Shown here: positions 1 to 11,500 of the stretch, one piece after another
Layout of the letters: every line of letters begins with the position of its first letter
How positions within the stretch are numbered: the first letter of the stretch is position 1
Source of the DNA: Trichoplusia ni
Lineage: Eukaryota > Arthropoda > Insecta > Lepidoptera > Noctuidae
Assembly (NCBI RefSeq): GCF_003590095.1
Contig: NC_039492.1
Coordinates: 7,812,001 to 7,876,000 of the forward strand
Direction of reading: 5' to 3'
DNA length: 64,000 bases
Program-made: the position numbers and the translations under genes
Notes under the pieces: generated by a model
What the model was told of the DNA's origin: nothing
What the model saw: the letters and a program-made list of their open reading frames with translations, nothing else
Database searches by the model: none

Positions 1-569
1 ATCTGTAAGTAATAAGAATGTAAATGTCGTTGTGTAAATTCCAAATAATGTTTTAACAGCTGTATCAATACGAATAATTTTTAATGAGTTTTTGGAACTA
101 TAATTTGTATTGAAACAGTCTGAACGTTTTGCTCAATATACTGTTTATTATTAAATGATGTAACGGTTTACTCACGCGTATTTATCGGGGTAGCCGAAAA
201 TATACTGTTTTTTTGAAAATTAGTAAATACATATCTACATTCTTATACTCGGTTCCAGAACTTCTGATTACTCCAAACTTTTAGGTCGATGCTTAATTGG
301 GCTTATGGTATATGCTTAATTGTCAATAGTTTGGGGGTTCTATAGTTGCGCCGTCATCCTCAATTCTCTTATATTAGTTTTAGTTTATTTCCTACTCTTG
401 ACCGAGGTCTACACATACATCAATGTTATATATGAGCACAACTCAAGATTTCGTGTGTTTCGACTTAAATATTTGTGTAACCCCGTGACGTAAGCTATCA
501 ACTCCTTGGAGACGGATATTTTCTAGTCAAGGAGATTACCAGCAGTACGCATGAATGAATAAAACTCAC
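1..569 (-). other. Intron 1 of the left JHEH copy (partial)
   Basis: Sequence after the GTGAGT donor of the minus-strand exon. No acceptor followed by JHEH-like coding sequence was found before the window edge, so intron 1 is at least 569 bases. It is AT-rich and I see no other feature in it. Confidence 0.6.
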
Positions 570-740
570 CTTCTCTTCAAAACTGATTTTGAATGGCCTG
601 ATACTTGTATCGACGGCCTCCGCTGCGCCTGGTCCCCACCAAGCATTTTCATCGGGAAGTGGGATATTACTTTCGATCATGGCGGCCCGAACGGCCACCA
701 CCACCGCACAAAAAACTAAAACCTGCGTTAAACCTCCCAT
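570..740 (-). CDS. JHEH-family epoxide hydrolase, first coding exon (gene runs off left edge)
   Basis: First coding exon, 57 codons, of a juvenile hormone epoxide hydrolase family gene read leftwards. It opens with a hydrophobic stretch (about residues 4-20) expected to anchor the enzyme in the ER membrane. The family N-terminal signature follows: WWGP at residues 34-37 and IRPF at 47-50, the start of the epoxide hydrolase N-terminal domain. The exon closes on an AAG codon at 570, followed by a consensus donor GTGAGT (569-564), phase 0. The reading frame continues past the donor but loses family similarity, so 498-569 is intron. Exon length and phase equal those of the plus-strand copy at 5341, showing duplication. 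The remaining exons, with the catalytic residues, must lie beyond position 1, so activity cannot be judged. Identification is strong from the two motifs plus matched gene structure. Whether it prefers juvenile hormone is unknown. Confidence 0.88.
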
Positions 741-782
741 TTTGAAGTGAGCCTCTACAATGCGAATGGCTCCACGAAACAG

Positions 783-793
783 TATTTTATATA
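783..793 (-). promoter_or_regulatory. Candidate TATA box (or 5' UTR splice acceptor) of the left JHEH copy
   Basis: Read on the minus strand, TATATAAAATA lies about 42 bases before the ATG at 740, which would leave a 5' UTR of roughly 15-20 bases. The same place also reads as a splice acceptor (CTTTCAG then GTATATAA, exon start 794), so it could instead be the edge of a second, partly untranslated exon. The sequence does not decide between these. Confidence 0.4.
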
Positions 794-1269
794 CCTGAAA
801 GTTAGTGTTTACTTTATAAATATGTTTTGTTTTAAATGAAACTTCAACGTTTACTGGTTTGTCTTGCCTCTATAGGTGAGGTGATAAGTGAATATTCATT
901 ATAGATCCCCTTTTTTGAACTTTTAGTTCTTAACATTAATGAACATGTAACTCAATCTGATTTATATCGGTGGTTTTCAGTGTTTCGTAACCAAATGTTA
1001 AAAACTGAACCCTATCGATGGGGTTCTGCTGTCTATCCGTCCGTCACCAAGCCGTATTTCATGAAACGTGATAACTTAATGTTTGTATATGAAGTATATC
1101 TGTAGTCGCTTCAAAAAAAAAACGGGATAACTAACTAAACTAAATTAAAGTAATCTTAAAGTTACGTGAACCTTATTACGAAAATCACTAGGCTACGTTA
1201 CAACGAATTATAATTTATTAACAAAATCGAGATAAATCTAAGTTATAATGAAGAGAGATGTATAATTTT

Positions 1270-1455
1270 GACTGCACGGTTAGCCGAGGGGTTGAGGAAA
1301 CCCGACTTAAAACACATATCCCCAATTAAACCCCAATTACTATCCCAATTATTAATTTCAAAAATGTGTAATTCATGAATGCTTGTCCTAAATCTCTGTT
1401 TTACCCCCCAAAACCCCCGCGACACAAGGATTAAAGTACCTTAGAGAGACATACG
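1270..1455 (+). repeat. Degenerate tRNA-derived SINE (family S2)
   Basis: Begins GACTGCACGGTTAGCCGAGG, a box-A-like head shared with the copies at 8350 and 10561, and ends with the family's tail (cgcgacacaaggattaaa). The middle, including box B, is eroded. Confidence 0.45.
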
Positions 1456-1927
1456 TTTTTATAAAGACGAATAAAATTGTAAAGACAATTTACAATATGT
1501 ATGAAAACCTCTGTCCGATCCTTGAAGGACATAAAAGTGACTTTACAGACATGCAAAAAAATATACGTAGAAAAGCTCTAGGTCTTCATGAAACATAAAA
1601 ATAAATTTATTTAGCAGCATTTTATGACCCCTGAGTGACATAGGAACATAAACTACTACAGGGCAGTCGTTTGTAATTACAAGACGTTTTTACTCAAGTC
1701 GTTTTATTTTATTGTTTGACCCTTGGCACCTGTATAATTACTTGAATACAGTGGAGTTATTATAATTGTTTTAGAATAAAATAATGGTACAACCTTCTTT
1801 TCGTCTTGGTCTACATCTTTAGGTAAAATTGTTATAACACGGATTTGACTTTGTTCATTGAATCTAGAGACGTCTTATGGCGGCCGTGACGTTTTATTTT
1901 ACCCTTTTCTAAAACTCAGTTTATTGC

Positions 1928-2126
1928 ATCATCCCAGCCTGCCAACTGGTTTTCAGAGTTTCTAGCTTCTGCAATGGCCGGGACACACAATTTAACGTGA
2001 CTTCCGTAACCCGGAGGAACTCGTTGTGATATAGATGACCAATCATAGACCCATCCACGCAGTGACCGTAGCAAGCATACCTAAATCTATGATCGACCTA
2101 CTTGCGTAGTTGCAGCTTAGCCATGA
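1928..2126 (-). repeat. 5S-rRNA-like repeat head (SINE3-type)
   Basis: On the minus strand this carries GATCATAGATTTAGG, then a GGTCA block and TGGATGGGT. These follow the order and spacing of the internal control region of 5S rRNA, and are followed by GAGTTCCTCCGGGTT and a GGTCCCGG-like region. I know this as the head of a very common lepidopteran repeat whose tail is the cgaccccaacatagttgg block seen at 15594, 54266 and 59405. Sequence similarity to 5S is by eye. It is far too diverged to be a working 5S gene. Confidence 0.55.
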
Positions 2127-3689
2127 GCTCCTCTTAAACCCACTTTATTTTTAATTCAATAAAAATATGTTGCAATTGGTGCGATAACAGTTCATATTAA
2201 TATAACATTATCGCTGCCACCAAGCACTAGGGGGTTTATCAATGGTTATAATCCCATGGGGTGCCCAGTCAAGTGTCAGAGCGCGTGCGAGGGGTGTTAA
2301 GAAAAAAAAAATTGTGTACGTATTAAAATGTGATTGATATTTTAATGTGAGCTTAATATTTATTTGGGTGGGATGGATTTTAGAAAATATCATAATCAAA
2401 AAAAGTACCCTATGTAATCCGTGGCCATCTTCAGACTATTCAGAATTTTCCCAACTGTTTAACTTTGTAAAAAAGCGAATCAAATCGGTCCATCTGTTCG
2501 AGAGCTATGACTGACACACAAACAAGTAAAACTCAGAGCATGCTGTTGTTTTTGACTAGGGGAAAAAAACGCTAAACATTATTCTATTAGTATTGTCATA
2601 GCACAATTTTTATAGTGCTTTACAGTACATACGTTTAATTAATTATTTTTAAATGTCTCACAAGAAAAGCGCCTTAAAACTAAAGATAATTACTTCAATC
2701 AAATACAACATATTGTCTCAACTAGGCGTTCATTTTTCCTCAAACATTCGGCGGCAAACAACCAACCTTCACGGAATTCATAAACCTTTTAAAAATGATC
2801 AAAAAAGTTTACCGTGCAATCTCTATGACGAAGTTAATCGCTACTTAAAAGCGTATTTAACGGTGATTCAAGATAACAGTTCCGTAATTAATTTTTGAGT
2901 TATCTTCAACGTCACAGAAGTGATTAAAAAGTTGAAGTAATTTTTCTTAACTTCGACATTTTTATAGAAATTTCCAAAAGGAAAGAAGAATTGTTTAAGG
3001 AACTTTTGTAGACAAACCTTCAATTAGAAATCTGATTTTAGCGGTTCAGTAGTAATAGAACTTTTCTGTCGAAATGAAAATTATAATATATATTGTGTTG
3101 TAAAAAAAATGTTCTGTAAATTATAATTTACGTTAATTTAATATTTAATGTAATAATTTTAATATTAAAAGCTACCTTTTAAAGCATTACTAATTGCAAA
3201 TAATTAAATAAAAATATTGTATCGTAAACGTACCACTTTAACAACAAATATTATGTATACAGGAAATAAACAACTTGTTTAATACTCTGTTATTATTATA
3301 ATGTAAAGCGTTTGTGCTGCTTTGTCTAGAAAACAACTAATTCGTGACAAATAAATGATTTCGATGAAATTTATTATAAACGCAAAGAGAAATTTACTAA
3401 AAAGGTTTCGAGTTAATTTCTAATTATTTCCTCCAGAGGAAATTTTGGGTATTTTTATTGGCAGACCCAATGTAAAGAAATTTTCTCCAAAATGTAATTG
3501 TTCCAGTAAGGGTCTTTCTCACGGTGGAGGTTTGTCACAAATAGAATTAAGCAAAACCGATCGATTAGGTGACAATTATATTTGAGGGACAAATTGAGGT
3601 ATGAATTTTGCTCAAAACCGATATTAATTTTGCGTTGAGAGTATCACAGATCGCTACAAACCGAAAATGGTCCAACGGGAGCATAAAAT

Positions 3690-3835
3690 CTGAATAAAAT
3701 CTCCTAATCCAGATTAAAAGTGAAATCTGTGTACCGAGTTTTGTCTAAATCCGTTCAGTGTTTTTTGCATGAAAGAACAACAAACATCCATACATACGAA
3801 CTTTCGCGTTTACAATATTTGTACGAATAGGACTA
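3690..3835 (+). repeat. Fragment of a Helitron-like/other dispersed repeat
   Basis: The text around aaatccgttcagtg, followed by catccatacatacgaactttcgcg, recurs at 38102-38432 and 47870-48010, and inverted at 45190-45300. It is the 3' part of a dispersed element. Only the tail is present here. Confidence 0.5.
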
Positions 3836-4169
3836 AAAAAACCAATATTTTACTCTGCTTACGTACAACTTGGCTATAAGCCTATTATTAAACACTGCCC
3901 ATAGGTAATTACCTGTAAGAATCAGGTGTTGTGATTTGACTAATTAGTAGCATTAGTTGCTGAGATCCTGCATTTAAACTACCCTAATAAGTAATAATAG
4001 GATACACAATAATTTGTTAGGATACGCTTAAATTGCAGGCAGAATATCCTGAGAATATTCAACGTATAAATTAACGAATTTAATAAAGCGTTTTCACATA
4101 AAAACCGGGGTTTTTTTAATTATATATGTATGATATTTTTACACCTACTTTTATGGGGAGAATCATTGA

Positions 4170-4445
4170 TCTATACTTCTATATATACTAATATATAAAG
4201 CTGAAGAGTTTGTTTGTTTGAACGCGCTAATCTTAGGAACTACTGGTGCAAATTGAAAAATTATTTTTGTGTTGTTTAGACCATTCATCGAGGAAGGTTT
4301 TAGGCTTTATACCATCACGCTGCGACTAATAGGAGCGAAGATACAAATGTGAAAAAAACAGGGAAAATTTTTCATCTTCGAGGACGTCCGTTCAAAAATT
4401 CTTAACTTATATCTTCGACGTGACGAAGTCGCGGGCAACAGCTAG
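4170..4445 (+). mobile_element. Non-autonomous Helitron-like element (full length)
   Basis: Starts TCTATACTTC...ATATATAAAGCTGAAGAG and ends GTCGCGGGCAACAGCTAG followed by T. A 5' TC end and a 3' CTAG end inserted before T fit Helitron rules, and a short GC-rich self-complementary stretch lies just inside the 3' end. No coding capacity. The same ends recur at 7666, 9496, 12104, 28458 and 44960. Class assignment rests on termini only. Confidence 0.6.
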
Positions 4446-4762
4446 TTATTTATAAAATTACGGTATAGATTCACGCGTATTCAATAGTTTAGGATCCAAA
4501 CAAAGTTATTTTGAGTAAAATCAAATATTCCAATCACTAAATTATGTACACGTGCATTATTATGTAACGTACGGTGCTAAGGTTATAGGTTATACCTAGG
4601 TACATCCTTTTAAACAAGGGGTATTTCTAATGTCTTTAATGATCAAATCTCACAAAAAGGCAACATATGAGATAAAATTATCGTGGAGTAAGTAGACAAA
4701 TTAAAATAATTATTAAAATTGCATTTCGTTTTTAATAAGCCGTAGCATGAAGACGAGATACC

Positions 4763-5022
4763 TGGCCCGTTGGTGTAGTGGTTTAAGGCTCTGACTGCTA
4801 TACAGGAGGTCGTGGGTTCGAAACCCACACAGGACAAATTATTGTGTGATGAGCATGGCCATTTGTTCTATGTCTGGGTGTAATTTATCTATATTATGTT
4901 TATATTTAGAACTAAATAAGTATAGTTTTCAGTTGTCTAGAACTCATCATACAAGCTTTGCTTAGTTTGAGACTAGATGGCGTTGTGTGAAATTGTGTAA
5001 TATTGCATTATTACCTAAAAAT
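4763..5022 (+). repeat. tRNA-derived SINE (family S1)
   Basis: A tRNA-like head (GGCCCGTTGGTGTAGTGG, box A; GGTCGTGGGTTCGAAACCC, box B) ends in AGGACA. It is followed by a fixed non-tRNA body (gtgtgatgagcatgg, gtctgggtgtaatttatcta). Copies lie at 12968-13192 (minus) and 41027-41293. The attached body marks it as a SINE rather than a tRNA gene. Confidence 0.75.
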
Positions 5023-5275
5023 ATTGTTTTTTTTAGATGAATATCTATTCTCGAAACTCACTTTTGAAATACAAGTGAAAGAGCCACTGATTAATGAAAA
5101 CGACACAAAATCGAAAACTCGACGCAAATAGCGTACGACAACATAATTGTACAGAGGCAGTATCCTTATATCAGTAATTACATTTAATAGGCCCATTCAT
5201 TCGCTACCACAAGCAACTGAACCATTTTGTTCACTGCACATTTTACCACAAGCCATAGAACAAGACAAACGTATG

Positions 5276-5312
5276 CATATATATCAAACAATTTCTAACT
5301 GTATGTAGATTA
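5276..5312 (+). promoter_or_regulatory. Candidate TATA box and initiator of the complete JHEH gene
   Basis: CATATATATC at 5276-5285 is followed about 30 bases later by GATTAGTT (from 5308), a plausible arthropod initiator, placing the start codon about 30 bases further on. A pyrimidine-poor acceptor-like TTGTACAG also ends just before AAATG at 5341, so a 5' untranslated exon upstream is the alternative. Confidence 0.4.
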
Positions 5313-5340
5313 GTTAAAGTCGAATTTTAATTGTACAGAA

Positions 5341-5511
5341 ATGTGGTTGAAGTTTTTCTTCTTGTGGTGTGTGATGGCCAATGTGTATTGTTGGGATATT
5401 TTCAAGTTTTCTCCGTTGCCTCGCTTTGACCATGAGTGGTGGGGTCCAGTGCATTTGAAGTATCAGAATGATACAAGGATAAGGCCGTTTCAAATGCATT
5501 TTGATGAAGGA
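5341..5511 (+). CDS. Jheh: JHEH exon 1
   Basis: 57 codons starting at ATG, with a short hydrophobic N-terminus (residues 2-18). WWGP is at 33-36 and IRPF at 47-50. Donor GTAAGT begins at 5512, phase 0. Same length and phase as the minus-strand exon at 570-740. The anchor is shorter and more aromatic than in that copy. Confidence 0.9.
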
Positions 5512-8500
5512 GTAAGTTTTTTTTTTGTGTTTTGAAGTGTCTCGTTTTTTATTTATGTTATTTATCAGGTAAACGTGACGTAAGAGCCCATGCATTAAAA
5601 AAACAACTTCATATATAACGTGTTAAATAAATTTAAATATTCAGGATATCCGTCAAGCCTACCTCAAAATTAAATCCGAAAATTGGTCTCACCATAAATA
5701 TAAATATGAACAACTTTTTTTTAAGTTTAATTCTTGGATATAATCATATGCTATTTGAAGTACTTGAACGTTGTTTGAGTTGTTAGTAATGGTTAGAAGC
5801 AGTAGATATTTTTAAAATTACCTTAGTCTCTCTTAACACTTGGTAAGAATACTACATAGATAGTATCTATGAAAGACCTTATCCGAACCCTGAGGGACAT
5901 CAGCGTCCCGCCCGACATGCTAACAAATTATTAAAAAAAAGAACAGGTTTCCAAATAACGCAAAACATGAACAGGTTTTAAACAATAACGAAAATATATT
6001 TCCTTAACACAGCATTACCCTGAATTTTGTGATAATTTCCAAGGCTAACAAAACTCAATTTTAAGTCGCCTAATTTTTATTGATATTATTTAAATGGATA
6101 AATGTATCTGGGACAATTATTATGTTTTTTACCAATTAATAATCAGACTTTCTTAATCATTTAACGCTGTACTACAACCCCTTAATAGATCTGGCAGGTT
6201 TTAATAAATATGTACTACTTGTATATGCAAATAAGTTAAGAAAATAAATGATAAATATAATTAAATTGTACATTTAGTTACAAAGTAATCATCATTGTTT
6301 ATAATTTTTTTAATGACCTAACATTAGAGTAACCTTGTCAGTCATTTCACCTCTGTCTTGATGCACGTGTTACAAAAAATATAATGTACTTAACATATTT
6401 TTATGTATGTAAGACATACAGTCACTGAACGCCTCATAAACGGTCGGATAGTACGTTCAGATTAACGCATTAGTTATTGAAAAAAAATGTATATAAGTTC
6501 CGTCGTAAATAGCATAAATAGATTGAATATTTTGCACGTAAAGCAAAAATATATCACCAGGTCATCATACTTATGAAGAATATGTGCACGATGTGTTGCA
6601 GGTTGGAATAACGCATACGAAAAAAATTGCGCTCTAAAAAACGAATTTTCTAGTTCAGTCACTTAACCCTAGATCACTAACCATTCGTCAAAATTACGAC
6701 GCTCACTTCACGCATTCAATGTTTCAATAAGTTCCCGCCCCTTCCCGCTGCTGCCGTTCTTTTTACCTTCCTAATTCGCATCGCCAGTGTCCCGCAATCA
6801 TTCATTGCGAATGATTTTTTTATAGATTTGGAGATATTGCGAAACCGTCGTAAAAATTACGAAAGGTTAGTGGCAGCGTAGTGCTTTTTTTCACGTCATA
6901 TTTCTTTTTTCTGTTGATAATTTTAATCTATTATTATAGATATATCATTATTTACGTATTTTATGAACTATATTGTAGTATTTTATCATTTACACTTATC
7001 GGTGTCAATATATTGATCTTATTATGAGAACTGATACTGTAGATCAGAATATGTGCTCGGTTATGAGTGTACCAGTCGTAAGACCAACTAATGGCCATTA
7101 TTCTCGTTTTCTGATAGTCTTAACTTGTCTATTGTAAATAGTTAAGTTATCCACGTGTCTAATGCGATCAGAAATGGGAAAACCCTTAAAAAAAAGAAGA
7201 TCTTTTGCATTAGAAATGGCAGACGAACCATTGAAGCCTGGTTGCATAAAAGATCAGATCAAACCGTAACTTTACCCCGTAATTAGAAGCAAATTATAGC
7301 GGATATCGTAACGATTGATACTGATACAAAGCCAGGTCTTAGTCTGGAGCCTAAATAAAAAAAAACTTATAGCTACTTCCCTGCAAAAAACGCCGCATGA
7401 CCATCAACTTCTGTAACAGCTGCAAAAAAGCGATTTGTAGGGAACATTTTGTTTCAATGTGTAACGATTGTACTAATTAATATATTCTAATTACAGTTCA
7501 TGTTATTTGATTGAAAGAGAGCTAAAAATGGTCAATAAGGTCATTTTATGTTAATAATAAAGTTCGTTCTTATAAATATTTCTCTTTTAATTTGTCGTAA
7601 AATTTACGAATGGTTAGTGACTACGTTACTCTAAATTAAGGTTAGTGAGCTAGGGTTAAATACGACTAGCTGTTGCCCGCGACTCCGTCCGCGTGGTTAG
7701 AAGATGGTTAGAAGAAGTTAAGATTTAAACCTACCCTATTTTTTTCACGTTTTCCATTGTATCTTCGTTCCTATTAGTCGCAGCGTGATAGCCTATAACG
7801 TTCCTCGATAAATAGTCTATTCAACAAAAAAATATTTTTTCAATTTGGACCAGTAGTTCCTGAGATTAGCGCGTTCAAACAAACAAACTCTTCAGCTTTA
7901 TATATTAGTATAGAAGTATAGATTTGAAGTATTACAAAATCCTTTCGCCATACAAAAAAAAAACCTAATTACGGGCCAAAAAGGAACAGAATTCCTAAGC
8001 ACGGAAACCAATTAAAAGTAATAAACGAATAACATTCTATTTACAGATGATTCAAGACCTAAGATATCGTCTGAAGAACCACCGTCCGTTCACACCACCG
8101 CTAGAAGGGGTCGGCTTTGAGTACGGCTTCAACACAGCCTACCTCGACGGCTGGGTCGACTACTGGTCAGACCACTACCCGTTTCAAAAGCAAGAGGATT
8201 ATTTAAACCAGTTTCCGCAATACAAGACAAATATACAAGGACTAGACATACATTTCCTTTGGGTTAGACCTGAGGTACGATCAATGCTGTTGTAACCTAG
8301 TGGTAAGACTGTAGGGCACAAAAATCAAAGGTTTTTAGTTTGATCTGACGACTGCACTGGATAGCCAAGTGGTAGAGGTGCTAAGCACGACGTGTCGCAT
8401 GTTCGATCCCCGCGTAGGACAAGCGTTTCTGTGATCCTTGAATGATTGGGTGTCTTGAGCTTGGGTGTCTTTGTTGACTTGAATTTTTGTGAAACTATAA

Positions 8501-11500
8501 TTAGAATCCTTAATACGGGAGTCATTCTAAGGCACGCAGTGAGTTTTCGAATATTTTATGGTTTGGAAATAAAGATCACAGGTTCTGTTTTCGGAAGGTA
8601 AAATTGTGAGTCATGTGCCTGATCTTTCTCCTGTGCAGTCAGATTGCCGTCCTATCGGGCTTTAAGGGAACAGAGAGTGCAACTGTGTCAGCGAACATGC
8701 TTGTACACTATAATATGACCCACGTAGCTGACTGGGCGGGGACAGGGCGGAACACTCACTGACAATACAATAAATTTCAAATGATTGTGTTGGCATAATA
8801 ATTAGGAGAATATGAATAGTATTCATTTATCGGCCATTGCAAATACTGACTGGTGTCTGGCGACGGACGTTACTATAAGTTCAAAGTTCTTTTCTCATTG
8901 ATAGTACTTACCCAACATCTATTCTTTCAGATTTGACGCCATTAATTTGCTTTATAACCGCTGTCGTCCTGTTAAACACTCAATAGATAAATAATCGTCC
9001 AGAAAGACACTCTGGTCTCACAAATGCAAATCACAATGATATAAATTCTCGATTTTATATTTAAACTAAACAATAGAAATACTTATCGCATGTAAAGTTA
9101 TAATCTGTTGGATTAGTCAGACTTTACATTTTGTTCCTCTTTTATAAGGGTTCCTTATATAAATGGTGAAAACGAAACCCGAAACGACTTTGTTGTCTGT
9201 CTGACTGTAGGTCCGTCAGTTACTAAGGCTGTATCTCAAGAACTGTTATAGCTAGTTAGATGAAACTTTCACCCATAATGTATTTTTGTTACTGCCATAA
9301 AAACAAATGACAATCTGACTCGCACCTTACTTACGGTTTTTTATCATTGTTTTTTCATATAAATATGTCCTAAAGATGACGATTTAACTTTAATTACAAA
9401 ATAAAAATATTATTACATTATTTATTTACATTGTTTAATAGTTGCATGATATTAATATAATGAATTAGGCACAAGGTTTCCTTTTATATATATAACTAGC
9501 TGTTCAACAACTGAACAAACAAACAAACAAACAAACTCTTCAGCTTTATATATTAGTTAATTAAAGTTAATTAGTTAATAATACAAACAAAAATAACGTT
9601 TATTTTAATAAATATACCTAATAATAAATTGTTCAAATCTTTGAATGAACTAGATAGATACCTAAGCAAAATTGTTGTTTTAAAATTGAAGTAGCCTCGT
9701 GCATAAATCGCATGGTTTAGTCCTGTTTTGATTTTCATTATAATTTAATTCGGTTCTCGATTCAGTCCTGAAATAGCAGTGAACTAACCAAGATACACTA
9801 GTGATGTGATTGTTATCGAAGTTGTTAGCTGTCGATGGAGCGCAGTGTCAACTAGTGCAACTTTTAAAATACGTTCCGGGGTAACGAATCGATCTTAATT
9901 CGATTGAAATCTCTCGGGAGTAAGGGTTTCTTTTTGCCCTAATTAACAAAGCTCTCTTTTTCTTTCATCGTTTTCAGATCTTTGCCATTTCCTTCAAACT
10001 GAAAAAAAACAATTATTTTCAACGTCACCTTCACGAGATCATGGAATAGTCACTTTTTCTCCTATCCTGTTCTAGCAAAGACTTATCTTTCTTCCATCGT
10101 TCTCATGATTGTACCGTTTCCTTCCAATTTGAAATAAAACATTCAACTCCTTGACTCTCCCTTCACAGTCAATACAATTGATAAATTTAAGTAATATTTA
10201 ATTATGCTAACACAGATTACAAATTACCTTAACACAAAATTAGAGAAAAACATTAGGTATTATAACAACATAAGACTATAATCAAAGTCACATTTTAATT
10301 ATCAATTAACATTCAATAAAATTTATTATACTTTCAGGTACCTCATCATATTGAAGTGGTCCCACTTCTACTACTGCACGGCTGGCCAGGGTCGGTCCGA
10401 GAGTTCTACGAGACGATCCCACTCCTGACCAAAGTGTCGGAGTATAGGGACTTTGCCGTCGAGGTTATAGCTCCCAGCTTGCCTGGATTTGGATTTTCTG
10501 ATGTAAGTATTATTATTTTATCCAGTTTGAAGAGAAGACAGTTATCAATGTTATTTATTTGACTGCGAGGATAGCCTAGTGGTTGAGGTCACCACGCCAA
10601 ACCCATTGTGCACATCGTGTCGTGGGCTCGATACCCGAGATGACAAGCGTTTGCATGATCCGCAATTGTTTGAGCTGCATCTGCACGTGATTTGTATGTA
10701 TGCCACACCCCCTGCAACACAAGGATAAAATTCCTTATTGCGGGAGTCGTTCTTTAAACTAAAAAAAATACTTTGAATACCAAAAAAAAAGAGAATCATC
10801 ATGTATTTTAAGTTTGCAAAAAAAAATAGTCAGTTACCAATAAACAGTTTGAATTAAATAGGTTTATTTTAAAAACAGAAAAAATGAGTCAAAATCTCTT
10901 GAAAATATTCAGCTATTACAAATATAACTACTTAAATAGATGTTCCTGTAATTAAACCTTGCCTTATACGTGTTCGGTAAACATGTTGCTAAACGTTTAT
11001 AACTACACGATGTATAATGTATTACTAAGTTGTTTTCGTAAGAACCTCCTTGCGGAATTTCGCGTGCCAAAAACAATACTGACGAAATCGGTATCATAGT
11101 CTTTAAATTACTATGCAACAATTAATTTATACAATTTGTTTTCTATTTATGTTAAAAATGAATACATTATTCAAAAGTAATAGGGATGATGACTGGATAT
11201 AAAAAGAAAAAATCTCATTAGTCCCTCAGTTAGATAATTGAAAAGTATTAGACACTTTTTTTTTCCTTTTTCAGAAAAACTAGAATTGACAAAGATTAAC
11301 TGCTTTAAAGTTTAGGAGAGGGGGCTTGTGACGTAACGATATGGTAAAATTTATACTCAATCGTGACGTCACGCGTAAGTTTCATTCACTGTAATTTGGT
11401 CAATTTATGTTTGCGGGACGAATTAAAAAATACGTATCCATTATTATACAAAAAACTACAAGAAGGACACTGCAAAAAAAAATGTCATTATCCCTATTAT

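Larger units (their letters stand above)
741..5340. other. Spacer between divergent JHEH genes
   Basis: About 4.6 kb separating two start codons that point away from each other. It should hold both promoters. Recognisable contents are repeats: a degenerate tRNA-derived SINE near 1270, a 5S-rRNA-like repeat near 1930-2126, a short repeat tail near 3690-3835, a Helitron-like element at 4170 and a tRNA-derived SINE at 4763. An 81-codon frame at 2653-2898 (plus) is open, but it has no recognisable motif and may be chance. Confidence 0.6.
5512..8046 (+). other. JHEH intron 1, holding a piggyBac relic and a Helitron-like element
   Basis: 2.5-kb intron between donor GTAAGT and acceptor TTTACAG. Its right half is almost wholly transposon: the TTAA-flanked element at 6667-7655, then, ten bases on, the Helitron-like element at 7666-7922. 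The left part (5512-6660) shows nothing recognisable. Confidence 0.8.
8275..10337 (+). other. JHEH intron 2
   Basis: 2.1-kb intron. It contains a tRNA-derived SINE (8350-8532), a MITE fragment (near 8759-8860), a dispersed repeat at 9190-9310 (ctgactgtaggtccgtcag, ggctgtatctcaagaac) and a deleted Helitron-like copy (9496-9556). The remainder is AT-rich with nothing recognised. Confidence 0.75.

Noticed and set aside
498..569. Continuation of the minus-strand JHEH frame past codon 57
   Set aside because: A consensus GTGAGT donor sits exactly where the plus-strand copy also splices, and family similarity stops there.
2653..2898. 81-codon plus-strand frame upstream of JHEH
   Set aside because: Starts with ATG but has no motif, domain or splice context, and its base composition is like the surroundings.
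4763..4836. tRNA gene at the S1 SINE head
   Set aside because: It is followed by a fixed non-tRNA body shared with other copies and lacks a pol III terminator at the tRNA end, so it is a SINE. The same reasoning applies to 8350, 10561, 31891-32136 and 41027.
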